Positions 44,660 to 55,289 of a DNA stretch of 64,000 bases are shown here, piece after piece. The stretch is taken from positions 46,983,251-47,047,250 of the forward strand of contig JAWZYU010000018.1 of NCBI GenBank assembly GCA_038380435.1. Reading direction: 5' to 3'. This DNA is from Ryuthela nishihirai. Lineage: Eukaryota; Arthropoda; Arachnida; Araneae; Heptathelidae. A program made the position numbers and the translations under genes. Positions within the stretch are counted from its first letter, which is position 1. The number at the start of each line of letters is the position of its first letter. The notes below the pieces were generated by a model that was not told the DNA's origin, ran no database searches, and saw nothing but the letters and a program-made list of their open reading frames with translations.

Positions 44660-46147
44660 TCTGAAGTTACTTTGGCTGTTTCTAAACTTAAACTTCATAA
44701 ATCCTCAAGGGTAGATGAAATTACTACCGAAATGCTTAGAGCTGGGAATGTTTCGGTTACCACTTGGATGACTGAAATTCTGAATATCTTTTATGATAAA
44801 GGCATGGTTCCTAAGGATTTTACCAGAGCTATTGTTATCCCTATTTTCAAAAAAGGTAATCGCAGTTCTTGTGATAACTATAGGGGTATCAGCCTACTCT
44901 CTGTTCCAGGTAAAGTTCTTTCCATGATTGTGCTTAATAGAATTAAGAATCTGGTTGACAGTCAATTGCGTGATGAGCAATGTGGATTCAGAAGTGGTAG
45001 GGGATGTGTGGATCTGATATTTTCACTTAGGCAGATTCTTGAGAAATGTTTAGAGTTTCAGAAACCTTTGGTTGCTAGTTTTGTTGATTCCAAAAAGGCT
45101 TTCGACTCTGTTGATCGTCATAATTTGTGGTTGATTGTGAGATCATATGATGTACCGGACAAGTTAGTTAACATAATGAAAGCTCTCTATAATAACACTG
45201 AGTCGTGTGTGAGAGTTGGTAAGGCTTGTAGCAATTGGTTTAGCATTACTTCTGGTGTTCGACAAGGGTGCATTTTGTCTCCTTTTCTCTTTAGCTTGGT
45301 TATTGATTATGTTATGCGAAATTCACTTCAAGGGAAAGATTTTGGCCTTAAATGGACTGGAGATACAAAAATTTCTGATTTAGATTATGCTGATGATTTA
45401 GCCCTTTTGGCAAATGATGTTGATGAGATGAACTCTTTCATTCGAGCTGTTGATGAGACTGGTAGTAGAATAGGTTTGGTTATAAACAGAGAGAAAACTA
45501 AAGTGATGAAAATTGGTCTGGCAGGCTGTGATTCAGTTAATCTGAATGGTTGCAGTCTTGAGCAGGTGTCACAGTGTAATTATCTTGGGAGCAATGTAAC
45601 GGATAATGGTGATGTGCGGCATGAGATTAACAGACGAATAGGGATTGCTGCTGGGACTTTTAAGAATCTATGGAGAGTGTGGAGAAATAGGCGTATACAC
45701 CTAAAGACTAAAATTAGACTGTATAATAGTTTGGTTCTTTCTAGGGTTAGTTATGGTAGTGAAACTTGGACACTTTGTAAACAAGATAACAGGAAACTAG
45801 ATGCTTTTGATTCCAGATGCTTACGCAGTATCTTGCGCATTAGGTGGTTCAACTTTGTAACTAATGATGAGGTTAGGCAAAGGGGTTTGCAACCTCCTTT
45901 AAGCAGCATATTGTGCAGAGAGAGACTCCGTTGGTTTGGCCGTATGAATAATTATAGATTGGCGAATAGGGTTATGAACAGTGTGCCTAAAGGCCTCAGA
46001 AAGAAGGGGAGACCTAGGATGCGGTGGGCCGACAATGTCAAAGAGGACCTTGTTAGAATTGATGTGCAGTGGCCAGATGCAGTAGATGTAGCTCAGGATA
46101 GACTTGCTTGGAGAACTAAATTGCACGGTCTGGTTGGACCTCCGTAG
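44660..46147 (+). pseudogene. LINE ORF2, 3' part: reverse transcriptase domain
   Basis: About 495 codons in frame with the endonuclease half and without further stops. It copies element RNA into DNA at the nicked target. RT motifs in order: KSSRVDEITTEML; FTRAIVIPIFKKGNRSSCDN then YRGISLLS; DEQCGFRSGRGCVDLIFSLR; motif A FVDSKKAFDSVDR; motif B SGVRQGCILSPFLFSLVID; motif C LDYADDLALLAND; motif D INREKTKVMKI; and motif E CNYLGSNVTDNG. The C-terminal region contains LYNSLVLSRVSYGSETWTLC and GRPRMRWADNVKEDL, typical of RTE/CR1-like elements. The catalytic aspartates are intact. Without its own start codon after the TAA this half would need read-through or a near-cognate start. Confidence 0.93.
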
Positions 46148-46182
46148 CCCATGGCTGCTTGAGGATGATGATGATGATGATG

Positions 46183-47457
46183 TTTCGAAATAATAAGGTT
46201 AATTGAAATAACAATTGTGTTCCTTCAGTACGGAATTCTGATTGCATTGCGTTTAATCAACAGTAGCATCAGCAAAAACATTTTCAAAGTAGTTGTAATC
46301 CACTCATTTTATTTCACCATTCCTTAAATTTAAGTTATTGTTATATTTGTTCGTTATCATTGTTTAAGTAAGTTCGTTAATTAGTATTGCTTCGTTATTA
46401 GCCGTCAATACGGCGCGAAGTCTTCAACCTTCCTTAATGACACGGAAAGATATTCCAGATAATGGGTTGGAGAGTTCGACATCATTTAAGTATTGACGGA
46501 GAGATACTTGTTGCAACGAACAATTAAAAAAAATACCGATTTTTTTTAAGAAGTATACTTTAATACAAGTAAATATGATCTTATGATTATTTTGTAGTAT
46601 GTAATTATCATAGAACTTTCCTTTATTGAATGTCAGTATAACGAATATATTTTGTTCACCTTCTCGATTTCGTTTTACTAACATTCCACTGTAGTAGGTC
46701 CTATTTGCTGAAGTGTGTGTGCTTCCTATTGAATAACAGGTCTTACTAAAATGAATTTTCTTTCCAGCACATGCAGCCGGTAATAAAATGGCTACCTCAA
46801 CTACCATTTATATAACTATCATTTAAATAAAATAAATGTACTGGTAAATAGAAGTGAATTTAGCTCTAAGAAATTAGCTATTTTCGCAACACACTAAATT
46901 TCTAGTTGCGGCACACAGATTAATAAACACTGAACTAAACAGATGGCAGCACTTTCCGATAAAGGGAACTCTTCCTTGCCTTTGGTGATCTATATTTGGC
47001 TTCTATGTTCAGAACTATTGATGATTTTACTCGATCAGATTTGAAAGTTTGGAGTCAGATTATTTTTATATTAGTGAAAATGTAATTGTATTTACAGATT
47101 ATCGGGTAAAACCTGCATGACAAACGGAAATTAAAAGTATGATATCTAGAGTGTATTTTGTGCAGGTAAGGAGTAAATTTGTTTTCCCACAATTAATAAA
47201 TAAATTATGTTTTAACCATCAAGACCAAATGCTCAGCCAATCAGCAGCAATACCTAACACTGCATTATGAGCAGAGCGTTCACAGAAACGTCTTCAGGAG
47301 GGGGGGGGGGGCAAGATTTTTTGGAAAGATCCTCATTGCTACTTTTTAGACAACGTGGGTGGTTTCTCAGATTACGTTTAATCATATCCAGTGCCGTTTT
47401 TAATTAACCCTGTTTGAAAAAAAAAAGTACCAATTTTAGGTGCCTTTTTTTTTTTAA
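46183..47457. other. AT-rich spacer with one unassigned open frame
   Basis: A 127-codon minus-strand frame at 46424-46807 begins with a hydrophobic stretch (VVEVAILLPAACAG). I do not recognise it; its length is within chance in this much sequence. A poly-G tract lies near 47299-47310. Nothing else is supported. Confidence 0.35.
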
Positions 47458-48117
47458 TCGGTTTCTTGGGTTGGGTTGTTTTACCTCTGAGTGGTAATTT
47501 TTCTGCATATCATGGGCTGCATATCAAGGTCACAAGGACCCCCGAAGGCTCAGAGAAAGTTGGGGGAGGGGACCCACTGGAACGGCTGTTGGGAGGCAGA
47601 TGGCAGCCTCCCGTCAATGTCATCCAGCGTGGTCTTTAACGTGCACAGGGTAAGGCTCTCCCGCACACGGGGCCACTGCTTAGCGTCCCATCCGACTGAC
47701 GGCGGCCTTTACAAGTCCATCGGTGTCCCCCTACTGACCGTGGGCAAGGCGGGGAGTTTTGCGGAGATAAATCTCAAAGCTGAACCAGCTGGGAACTGCA
47801 GAGAACGAGCCTGGCGCGCTATCGACTGAACCACCCCCGCCCCCGGTTTCTCGCAGCCTCCCGTCAGTGTCATCCAGCGTGGTCTTTAACGTGCACAGGG
47901 TAAGTCTCTCCCGCACACGGGGCCACTGCTTAAGGTCCCATCCGACGGACGGCGGCCTTTCCAAACCCATCGGTGTCCCCTACTGACCGTGGGCAGGGCG
48001 GAGAGTTTTGCGGAGATAAATCTCAACGCTGACCCAGCTGGGACTCGAACCTGGGAACTGCAGATTACGAGCCTGGCACGCTACCGACTGAGCCACCCCC
48101 GCCCCCTCGGTTTCTCG
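47458..48117 (-). mobile_element. SINE copy 12 (minus strand) plus a 250-bp tandem partial duplication
   Basis: The full copy spans about 47469-47843 (tail gggttgttttacctctgag; head ctatcgactgaaccaccccc). A second head-side half at 47854-48106 repeats gcagcctcccgtca (47603 and 47853, a 250-bp period). The same short sequence cggtttct(t/c)g occurs before the first copy (47459), between the copies (47844) and after the second (48108). The target duplication is therefore present three times. Confidence 0.9.
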
Positions 48118-49329
48118 GGCTAAGAGCCATTGTCGCTTTATGTTCCAATGAAAGAACATAGTTTTCTTGACAGATCGACAAGTGAACATTTTTTTCCGAG
48201 GGAATATCACAACATATACGACAGAAGAAACGACCCTACCATGTACTCCGGGCGGGCGGACACAGGCAACGCCACCTGGAGAGAAGGCCATGGCGCTTCT
48301 CCAGTGACGTCACAGAGGTATACCATGGAGGTAGGAATAGGGGGAGGCGCTCTTACTATCAGTTAGCATAATTGGCTAGTGTAGCCGAAACTGCCATGTT
48401 ACTCCTACCCTGAGAGTCGCGCTAAAAGGTCAGTTGTCATCATATGTGTAAATATTATGTACGAATACTGGCAAATTAAATCATAATATTTCCTAATAAT
48501 AGTAGTATTATTAGGTACATAGAAATTTTCTCTTTTTTAATCCCTTTTTGAGTTTGAATATGTTTACAAAAACTGTAGTTGAACACTATGATCAAATTTG
48601 TCTGTGATTTTTAAAAACGCTTGTTGAGGTCCATTTTGGACGTCTATCGTAATAAATTATATATCAAATAAAAGCAATTCAACAATATTACCCTCCAGGC
48701 AAAAAAGGGAGTGAGGGGCCATTTCAAACCAGTAGAAATTTTAACAATATATAGCAGTAGTAGCAGTTGTTTACGCTACTTTCCAATATAATTAAAATAA
48801 CGAAAGTTTTAAAAATGCCGGAAGAAAAAGTTTATTTAAACTTCTTACCAATGAAATGTTATCCTATTTATCTATTTCGCATGTTAATTCCTACAGGAAT
48901 ATGCTATAAAGGAGCCATTTTTTGTACAATCTCTCGTTCGTTAACATAGACAACGCACGCTTACGGGGAAGAGCAATATGGCGACGGATGTTATAGTTTC
49001 AAGCGATAGGGCATATCCCTCTCTTCCAACCTCCATGAGGCAGACCGGGAGTGAGAACAGCGAGCAATTCTCTAACAATGTAATGATTGCCTGGCTATAG
49101 TATAAACTATTTTAACTTTAATCAGTTAATAGTCTAAAGCTTATTATAGATCTAAAGCTTATAGTATAAAATATTACTGAACTTTGAATGAAATTTATAT
49201 TTTTGTCATAAATCAAACTGCGAAGAGTCTAAAAGTTTATATATTGTATATTTTTCATGTGATTTATTTTTTAGGGATTCACTTTCTTTCCTAGCTAATT
49301 TATAATAACTCTACATAATTTTCGTTAAT
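48118..49329. other. Spacer with GC-rich islands
   Basis: A GC-rich island at 48240-48420 contains a TGACGTCA octamer (48305-48312) and ccatgg repeats. A second at 48940-49060 contains gcaatatggcgacggatg. They look like promoter-type sequence but no gene is attached. The rest is AT-rich. Confidence 0.35.
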
Positions 49330-49690
49330 TTACCTAGTTTTCGAAGAAGGAAAACGAGCTAATGTTTTCACTTTAGCTCGTTTCAACTTTTTTTTGCATT
49401 TAGAGATAAATATTGTTTTTGGTTTGGAGGGTAGGTTTCTGAGCTGGTCAAAATTTACATTGTCCGTCATGATTTGACCACTTAACCTTAGGGAAATATC
49501 TGAGTTTTTTTGCTTCAAGTGAAATGAAAAGTCTTTATGTGCTAACATAATATTAAGATTCATATTTCCATAATCATTCATTAGTTGAATTTACGCAGTT
49601 AGAATGCGGTAGAGGCAGAATGTAAAAACTATCTTCTTGAAAACGGACATCCCATATTCACTAGAGGCAAAATAGTTCTTAGTTTTATTA
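49330..49690 (+). repeat. Member of the dispersed family
   Basis: Modules caactttttttttgcattta near 49385, ccataatcattcattagttg near 49570, and tcttgaaaacggacatccca near 49632 parallel 18165-18370 (tttttcattttaagagat, accaatcatccattagtttg, tctttgaaaatgaacattct). Confidence 0.5.
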
Positions 49691-50859
49691 GTGTATGACA
49701 CTTAGGTAAACACGACTGCTTTCACAAAACCAATTATAATTATAAAGTAAAAAAATTGCGCAATTTTCAACCGCAGTCCTAAGTTAATTTAAAGATACAA
49801 GTATAAATCATTGCAATAAGCTCTTTTTTAATTTACAAGACTTCTGAAATAGAGTTTGCCAAAATTTTAGCATTGAAACTATTTTGTAAAGTACATTAAC
49901 AGCCAAAGTTTACACGACCCCATACTAGTCAGCCAAAATGATGTAATTTAAATATAACAAATTTTAATTGCAAGCATATACTCGAAATCCACCTTAACAA
50001 TATACTCCAAAATAGCAGTATTGATCCAAACATTCTTTTTCAACATAACATACATACAGGGTATTTATTTATTTTATTATAGATACAAGGAACAATAATA
50101 TTTCTTTATTAATTGTTTTCCTGAATTTCAATTTATTGTTCAATAATTTAAAATAAATATATTAGAAATAATTATTATCAGTATACAGCATTTTAGACAT
50201 ATCAAAACTTTCAGTTTCAATGCCAAAAATGATACAGACATGAAACCCAGAAGGACAATTAACCTAAATAGTAGCTCTAAATCAGATCCGTCTAACATAA
50301 ACTTAGTGAAGAGCAAGAAGGGAAAAAACTATATTCTAAAAGAGCCGCAGGAAAAGTTTTCTACTTATAAACGAGAAAACATACATTTCTAATACGCAAA
50401 GAATTGGGAAAACACTATTTTTAAGGAACAAAGAAAATATATTGCTTAAAAAATAAAAATCTATAGGTTTTTATTGAGTAATATAAATTGAGAAAATCGC
50501 TTATGATTGACCAAAAAATGGGAGAAATGAGACAAACTCAGTGCATTAATTATTTGCTTTATTAACTGCAAGTTTCTTTCCAATGAGCCGCGGGTTGGAC
50601 GAGCTGCTCTAAATTATTGAATTCTGAAAGATCAACTTTTATAGAGCATTAAGAAATGCAAAATTTTAACTTGCTATACCTTAAAAAATTACTAATTTTA
50701 ACTAGAGATCATAGGAACGTTTACACAGGATATTAGGTAAAATTGAGAATGTCTTTTTATAAATCACAATATCATTACTAAATTAAAAATTTTGGACTTG
50801 GAGAAAGAAACCGCTGAGTTCGACAGCAATATGACATATTTTATCAAAATTGTAGAACG
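49691..50859. other. AT-rich spacer, nothing recognised
   Basis: Very AT-rich, no supported feature. catacatacagggt near 50049 resembles one end of mariner-type MITEs, but no partner was found. Confidence 0.35.
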
Positions 50860-51115
50860 TCGAATCACGAGCTCACGATTTACACTTGTTTGCTTTGGTC
50901 TCTTAGTCATGACGTCACCAAGAAAGTGGGCGTGGCAGTCAGGCCTTCTGTCTAGGTGGCGCTGACACAGGCAGTGGTGCGAAAATATCATGTGACCAAC
51001 TTGGGTCTGACATTTCCCCGTGAACGAAGCGTTTGATCATTAGAGTAAGGAGCCAAAGAGTTGAGTCGATATCGTGTGCTCGCCTCGTGTTCATCTCGTG
51101 CTTTTTATTATGCTA
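50860..51115 (+). promoter_or_regulatory. Promoter-like island with a CRE octamer
   Basis: A local shift to mixed composition, with TGACGTCA at 50910-50917, an E-box-like catgtgac near 50990, and cctcgtgttcatctcgtg near 51083. No open frame follows within 1 kb, so this could be a 5' end of a non-coding or far-spliced transcript, or a relic. Motif-level evidence only. Confidence 0.2.
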
Positions 51116-52368
51116 TTGTTTCAGTGACTGTTTTCTGGTAGTGTGAGATTTCAACAGTGATTTAAAAGTTTTTGTTGATAAATGATATTAATATTTTAGG
51201 CGGAAAAGTGTAGTTACTTAATTACATTTTAATGCTTTTAAATACTTTTTTTGCCAGCATAATTAGATTGGACGTTGAGTCCCTGCAAAAAAAAAATCTG
51301 AAAGTTGAAATTTGTAGTTTTGGAACTGAAATTTCAGATGTTTTAAAATGTAACTATAAATTTAGATTTTTATTAGTATATTAGATGTAAAGTTTATATA
51401 AAAGATAAAGTTTAAACGAGTCCTTTTTGATAGCTTTGATAGCAAGTGTACCGAAGTGTGATTATTTAAAAGATTTATTTTTCGGAAGTTTCTCTCCTAA
51501 GTATGTTTCAATAGATTTTGGTTGGAAAATGAAAGACATCTGACCTTAACTTTAAAATGTTACGAAAAACATGCGACTGAAACATTGTTAATTTTGCTAT
51601 TTAAAGCGTATATATATATGTGTGTATACTAGTTACAACCACCTTGTATATTATTACGGATATCATATATATCCCTCAAATGTATTTGTGTTCTATCAAA
51701 AAAGAATTCCATCTCTGAAGTACACACTAAAACTTTCGAAAGAAATTTTGTGCCTGAACTCAATTAAAATCTACGCAGTATTTGATAGTCTGATATCTGA
51801 TGGTATTGAATCAGACGCAGCATTTGATATTCATGTTCTCGACAAAACATTTTTGCATACAAGTAAAATAAATACCATAAATTGATACCCTATATGGAAC
51901 TAAATCTATGACAGAATAAACGAAGTTGGTGATATAATATAAAATTGGAGTGACTCAAGTGGTGTGAGACAGCATAAAAAGCAAGATATATCTCACCAGC
52001 TGAGTGAATTTTGATAGATATTAATATTCATTTGCAATTAGGAAATGACATTCAATTTAGAGCTATTTATTTTTACACGACTTTAAAATATTTTGCTGCA
52101 AATGCACCGAATAAATTTTGTTGTTGGTTTAATGCACATTATTTGTTCAGAGTACCCTTATAAATTTACGGAAATAATATACATTTCTTTTGGTTTTCCA
52201 AAGTAAAATTTATATGCCTACTGTTTGCATTTCATATGTGAAGTGAATGTATTTAAAAATATTTTTAAAATATTTTTCAAATGGTATGTCAGTTTCTATT
52301 AAGAACACAGTTACCAGTAATTTACTATTACTGTGTGTAGTGAATTTGCATACACCTAAGATCTGGCA
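51116..52368. other. AT-rich spacer, nothing recognised
   Basis: An 87-codon frame at 51622-51885 has no recognisable motif. (TA/TG)n run at about 51610-51626. Confidence 0.35.
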
Positions 52369-52410
52369 AGCTCCTGTCAGATATCTGTGGCAAGCAGCTG
52401 CTTGAGGGGG
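52369..52410 (+). repeat. Short conserved element with palindromic core (3 of 3)
   Basis: Contains ctcctgtcagatatctgtgg and the palindrome caagcagctgcttg, then aggggg. See also 16136 and 26797. Confidence 0.65.
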
Positions 52411-52779
52411 TGTTAATTTTATTTTATAAAATCTGTACCATAATTTTTACAAAACCTTCAGCTTTTTGCATTGGAATATATTTCCTCACAAACTTTTTTT
52501 CTGTCTTTTAATGCATCCTGAAGATTTGCTGATAGCAAAGTTATTGTGTTTTTTGTGCTCTTCAAATTATTATTCAGAAGTTGAATATGCCACAACATTT
52601 CCACTTACCAAAGAAGCAGTATTGTATAAAAGAAGGTTAAATAAAAATTTCTACATTCATCAATTCTCGATTCATGTAGCACTTTATAGGCTGCTTAATG
52701 CTTGTAAAATGTTAAAAAACAACAACATATTTTCTTGAGTCTGTAAAATTGAAACAGGTCACGTGTTATATTTCATTAT
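52411..52779. other. AT-rich spacer, nothing recognised
   Basis: A 90-codon frame at 52466-52738 without recognisable motif. Confidence 0.3.
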
Positions 52780-53247
52780 ATATGTTCTCTCTGAGACAGC
52801 ACTTTCATAGCACTAGTTGGGTTAATATAATAATTTACGCACATCACTTCTGTACTTCATCTAGCACAGTTTTTTTGCATATTTCACAATGATCTACCAC
52901 TTTTGTTGGGAGTGGGGTATTTCTAAAGCTTTCAACAGTCATTATCAGATCATTTTGCTAAATATATTAGAGTAAATTAATATAGACACATGTCATATTT
53001 CATAGCAATAATTGGTGTAATACAAATCATTTATTTGCATCACTCTTCTAGCACTTTTCTTGGGGAGTATTTCTAAAGTATTATATTATCATTCATTTTG
53101 CTCAATGTATTAGTGTAAAGTAATATAGATAATTTGTCATATTTCATAGCAATTATTGGTTTAATATAAATCATTCATTTGCAACATTCTTCTACTCATC
53201 TAGCACTTTTATTGGGGGTATTTCTAAAGTATAAATAGTCTATTATA
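52780..53247 (+). repeat. ~152-bp satellite, left block
   Basis: About three monomers. The phrase cactttt-x-ttggg with tatttctaaagt recurs at 52898, 53052 and 53204 (spacing 154 and 152). Each is followed by gatcattttgctaaat-like, attagtgtaaagtaatatag and catatttcatagcaat segments. It stops within a monomer at about 53247 (agtctattata). Confidence 0.85.
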
Positions 53248-53808
53248 TTGTTACGACAGCTGCTACAATGAACTTGTGATTTGATGTATCATTTTGATGC
53301 TCGAATTTGCTTCAGCGTGCGAATTACATCACCAACCACTTCAAAGGAACTTAACTTAAAAAACAAAGAACAAGAGAGTTGTATTAAGAGGAATTAGGGT
53401 GTGAAGGAAAACGTAGTTTGCCTTTGTCTGTGCACTAAAATATAAAAAAGAAATGATTTTATTTGGTGTATTCGCAGGAGGTTAAATAAGTTTATTGGTG
53501 TTGATCCTGTTAGCGGACTAGTAAGAAAAAGAAGAATGTGTAGGACACTTAAAGATGTGACTGAGGAGGTTATATATTAGTCGAACAAGCAGAACTGATC
53601 TGAACTTTTCTCTAGGAAGAGTTCATCAATTGATGCATAGTTATATTTAGTTTGTTTAGGAATTGGTAAGATTATTCTTTATAGATTGCAGATTTGTTCA
53701 CAGATATGATTGTATCACTTATCGATTGTAGGAAAAGCCTTATTTCCGCGATCCGTATAAATACACAGATTACCTGTAGAGATAGACTTCAAACATTAGT
53801 TAAAAAGT
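53248..53808. other. Left end of the block that interrupts the satellite
   Basis: Begins ttgttacgacagctgctac. No domain is recognised and no open frame exceeds 100 codons. The opening tgttacga resembles starts of some LTRs, but I found no matching repeat or internal gag/pol, so I do not call one. Confidence 0.3.
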
Positions 53809-53962
53809 TCAGAAAAAAAAATTCACTGCCGACACAGCGGGAATCGAACCCGCAAATCTCCAGATTCATGCCAGAGCGCGCTACCATTACACCATGCATC
53901 GGACAAGGAAATTTTTCTGGGTTCGATTCCCGCTGTGTCGGCGTTGATTTTTTTTCAGAACA
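53809..53962 (-). repeat. tRNA-like sequence with inverted duplication of its 3' half
   Basis: On the minus strand, from about 53903, a tRNA-like fold can be drawn: acceptor cgatgca pairing with tgtgtcg, D-arm region gtgtaatggtagcg, and T arm gcgggttcgattcccgc. The anticodon loop (catgaat) is atypical. The T arm plus acceptor half (cgacacagcgggaatcgaac at 53832) recurs inverted at 53921-53942, and the outer flanks gttcag-A8/9 and T8-cagaac are inverted too. The whole is therefore a foldback of about 150 bp. Confidence 0.75.
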
Positions 53963-54179
53963 TTTTTACCTTATTTCCTCTTTGTAGGAATTGTAAAAAG
54001 GTGCTTTGTTCTTCTTAAAGTTTATTTTTATACTGATGAATATTTGTGTTGGTTGATTTTAGTTTATATAAATGTTTCTATGGATACCTTTGTAATAAAT
54101 TATATTATTTTAGAATTATAATTGTTAAGTACTATTTTTGAACTCACGCTTAGTTGCCATCAATTTAATTCATAATAAT
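53963..54179. other. Spacer, nothing recognised
   Basis: AT-rich. Confidence 0.3.
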
Positions 54180-55060
54180 ATTAATATTTAGACATGTTTT
54201 GCGATAATGCACTATTATAGCTCTAAGGCAGGTAAAAGGTATACACCTGCATTGGTTAGATATAATGTTATAAATACCTTTAGACACTGTTTTGGAATAT
54301 TACCAAAATCCAGTTCTTCAGAGAAGAGTTGTTCCCAAATGTGGAATTGAAGGTTCTTCGTTTTCAGTTTCTTTTTCCAGGTTTATTACAATACTTCTAA
54401 AAACAATATAAATCAATAAAATCTCCCCAAATACCATCAACGCAGCAACAGAAGGAACAACAGCAATACACGTGCATACGCGGCACGCACCCCGCGATAT
54501 AATCCCCTACAACTATCAAAAATCAGTGCTCGTGACGATGACCACGCGGTTGGTGGAAACCAGTCTGCACACTAGGAATATTGTAAATAAAAAAGCAGTT
54601 AAGAGGAGCTACTGTGAACTCCAACAGTGAACGTTAATCTAAATCTTACATTAATAGTAAATGTAAAAAAAAAAACTGCTGCTAGTTCAAAAAAGAAAAG
54701 AACTGCACGGTGCATAACAAAACATCGTAGTCCTCGGATATTTAATAGCAAATAATAAAACGGAAGCGCTAATCAAGCAACCGGATTATCTGTGAAACAG
54801 TGAACTTATACTACACGTGAATCAAATAACTAAAAATTCTGTGATAAACCTGGAAAAAGAAACAGAAAATAAGGAACCTCCAACTCCGCATCTGGGTACA
54901 ACTGTGCTCTGAAGAACAGGATTTTGACAATATTCCAAAACAGTGTCTAAAGTTATAGACTTTAGACATTATTTAATCTAACCAACGCAGGATTATACCT
55001 TTGAACTGCCCTACAGCTTTAATAGTGCATTATTGAAAAACTTGTCTGACTATTAAGTAA
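54180..55060. repeat. Large foldback: ~210-bp inverted arms around a 450-bp centre
   Basis: The left arm is 54180-54387 and the right arm 54838-55055. Mirrored landmarks are gataatgcactattatagc / tttaatagtgcattattg, agacactgttttggaatatt / aatattccaaaacagtgtct, cagttcttcagag / ctctgaagaac, and gtttctttttccaggtttat / ataaacctggaaaaagaaac. About 80% identity by eye. The centre is A-rich and non-coding on the plus strand. Confidence 0.85.
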
Positions 55061-55289
55061 AAAGCTGTGAAGTAATTTCTACTTAAACAAATTGTTTGTT
55101 TAGACAACTATGTCTACTATTACACCGAATGGACAACTTATTACATACACCCCGATAACAATACGCAAAGCAGAAGTATCGCGTCCAGTCGTGTGGGATG
55201 CTGAAACTTGCAATGCCTATAAATAGAACAGGTCTCATGAAAATCAATCACGGAAAAGTAATCATGGGTAAAGGCAGCGATATAAGTGA
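55061..55289. other. Spacer between foldback and G-rich array
   Basis: No supported feature. Confidence 0.3.

Larger units (their letters stand above)
42600..46182 (+). mobile_element. Near-intact RTE/CR1-like LINE
   Basis: The unit comprises about 545 bp of 5' leader, endonuclease and reverse transcriptase coding sequence in one frame (43145-46147) and a short 3' end. The 3' end reads catggctgcttgagg followed by a (GAT)n tail at 46163-46182. No separate ORF1 with zinc knuckles is seen upstream, as in RTE-like elements. The leader has several short open stretches. I could not define a target duplication or an exact 5' end. The related relic at 12300-13490 shares part of the leader. Confidence 0.9.

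Noticed and set aside
46424..46807. 127-codon minus-strand open frame downstream of the LINE
   Set aside because: It has a hydrophobic start, but the rest is low-complexity AT-derived sequence and no family is recognised. The length is plausible by chance in 64 kb on six frames.
50049..50064. Additional mariner MITE end (CATACAGGGT)
   Set aside because: A single short match without a partner end.
52780..53247. CRISPR-like array
   Set aside because: The units are contiguous satellite monomers without spacers, in an evidently eukaryotic context.
53248..53808. Possible LTR start (TGTTACGACAG)
   Set aside because: No second LTR copy, primer-binding site or gag/pol was found in the window.
53830..53905. 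Functional tRNA gene
   Set aside because: The acceptor and T arms pair, but position 33 is not T, the anticodon loop is atypical, and the 3' half is part of an inverted repeat.
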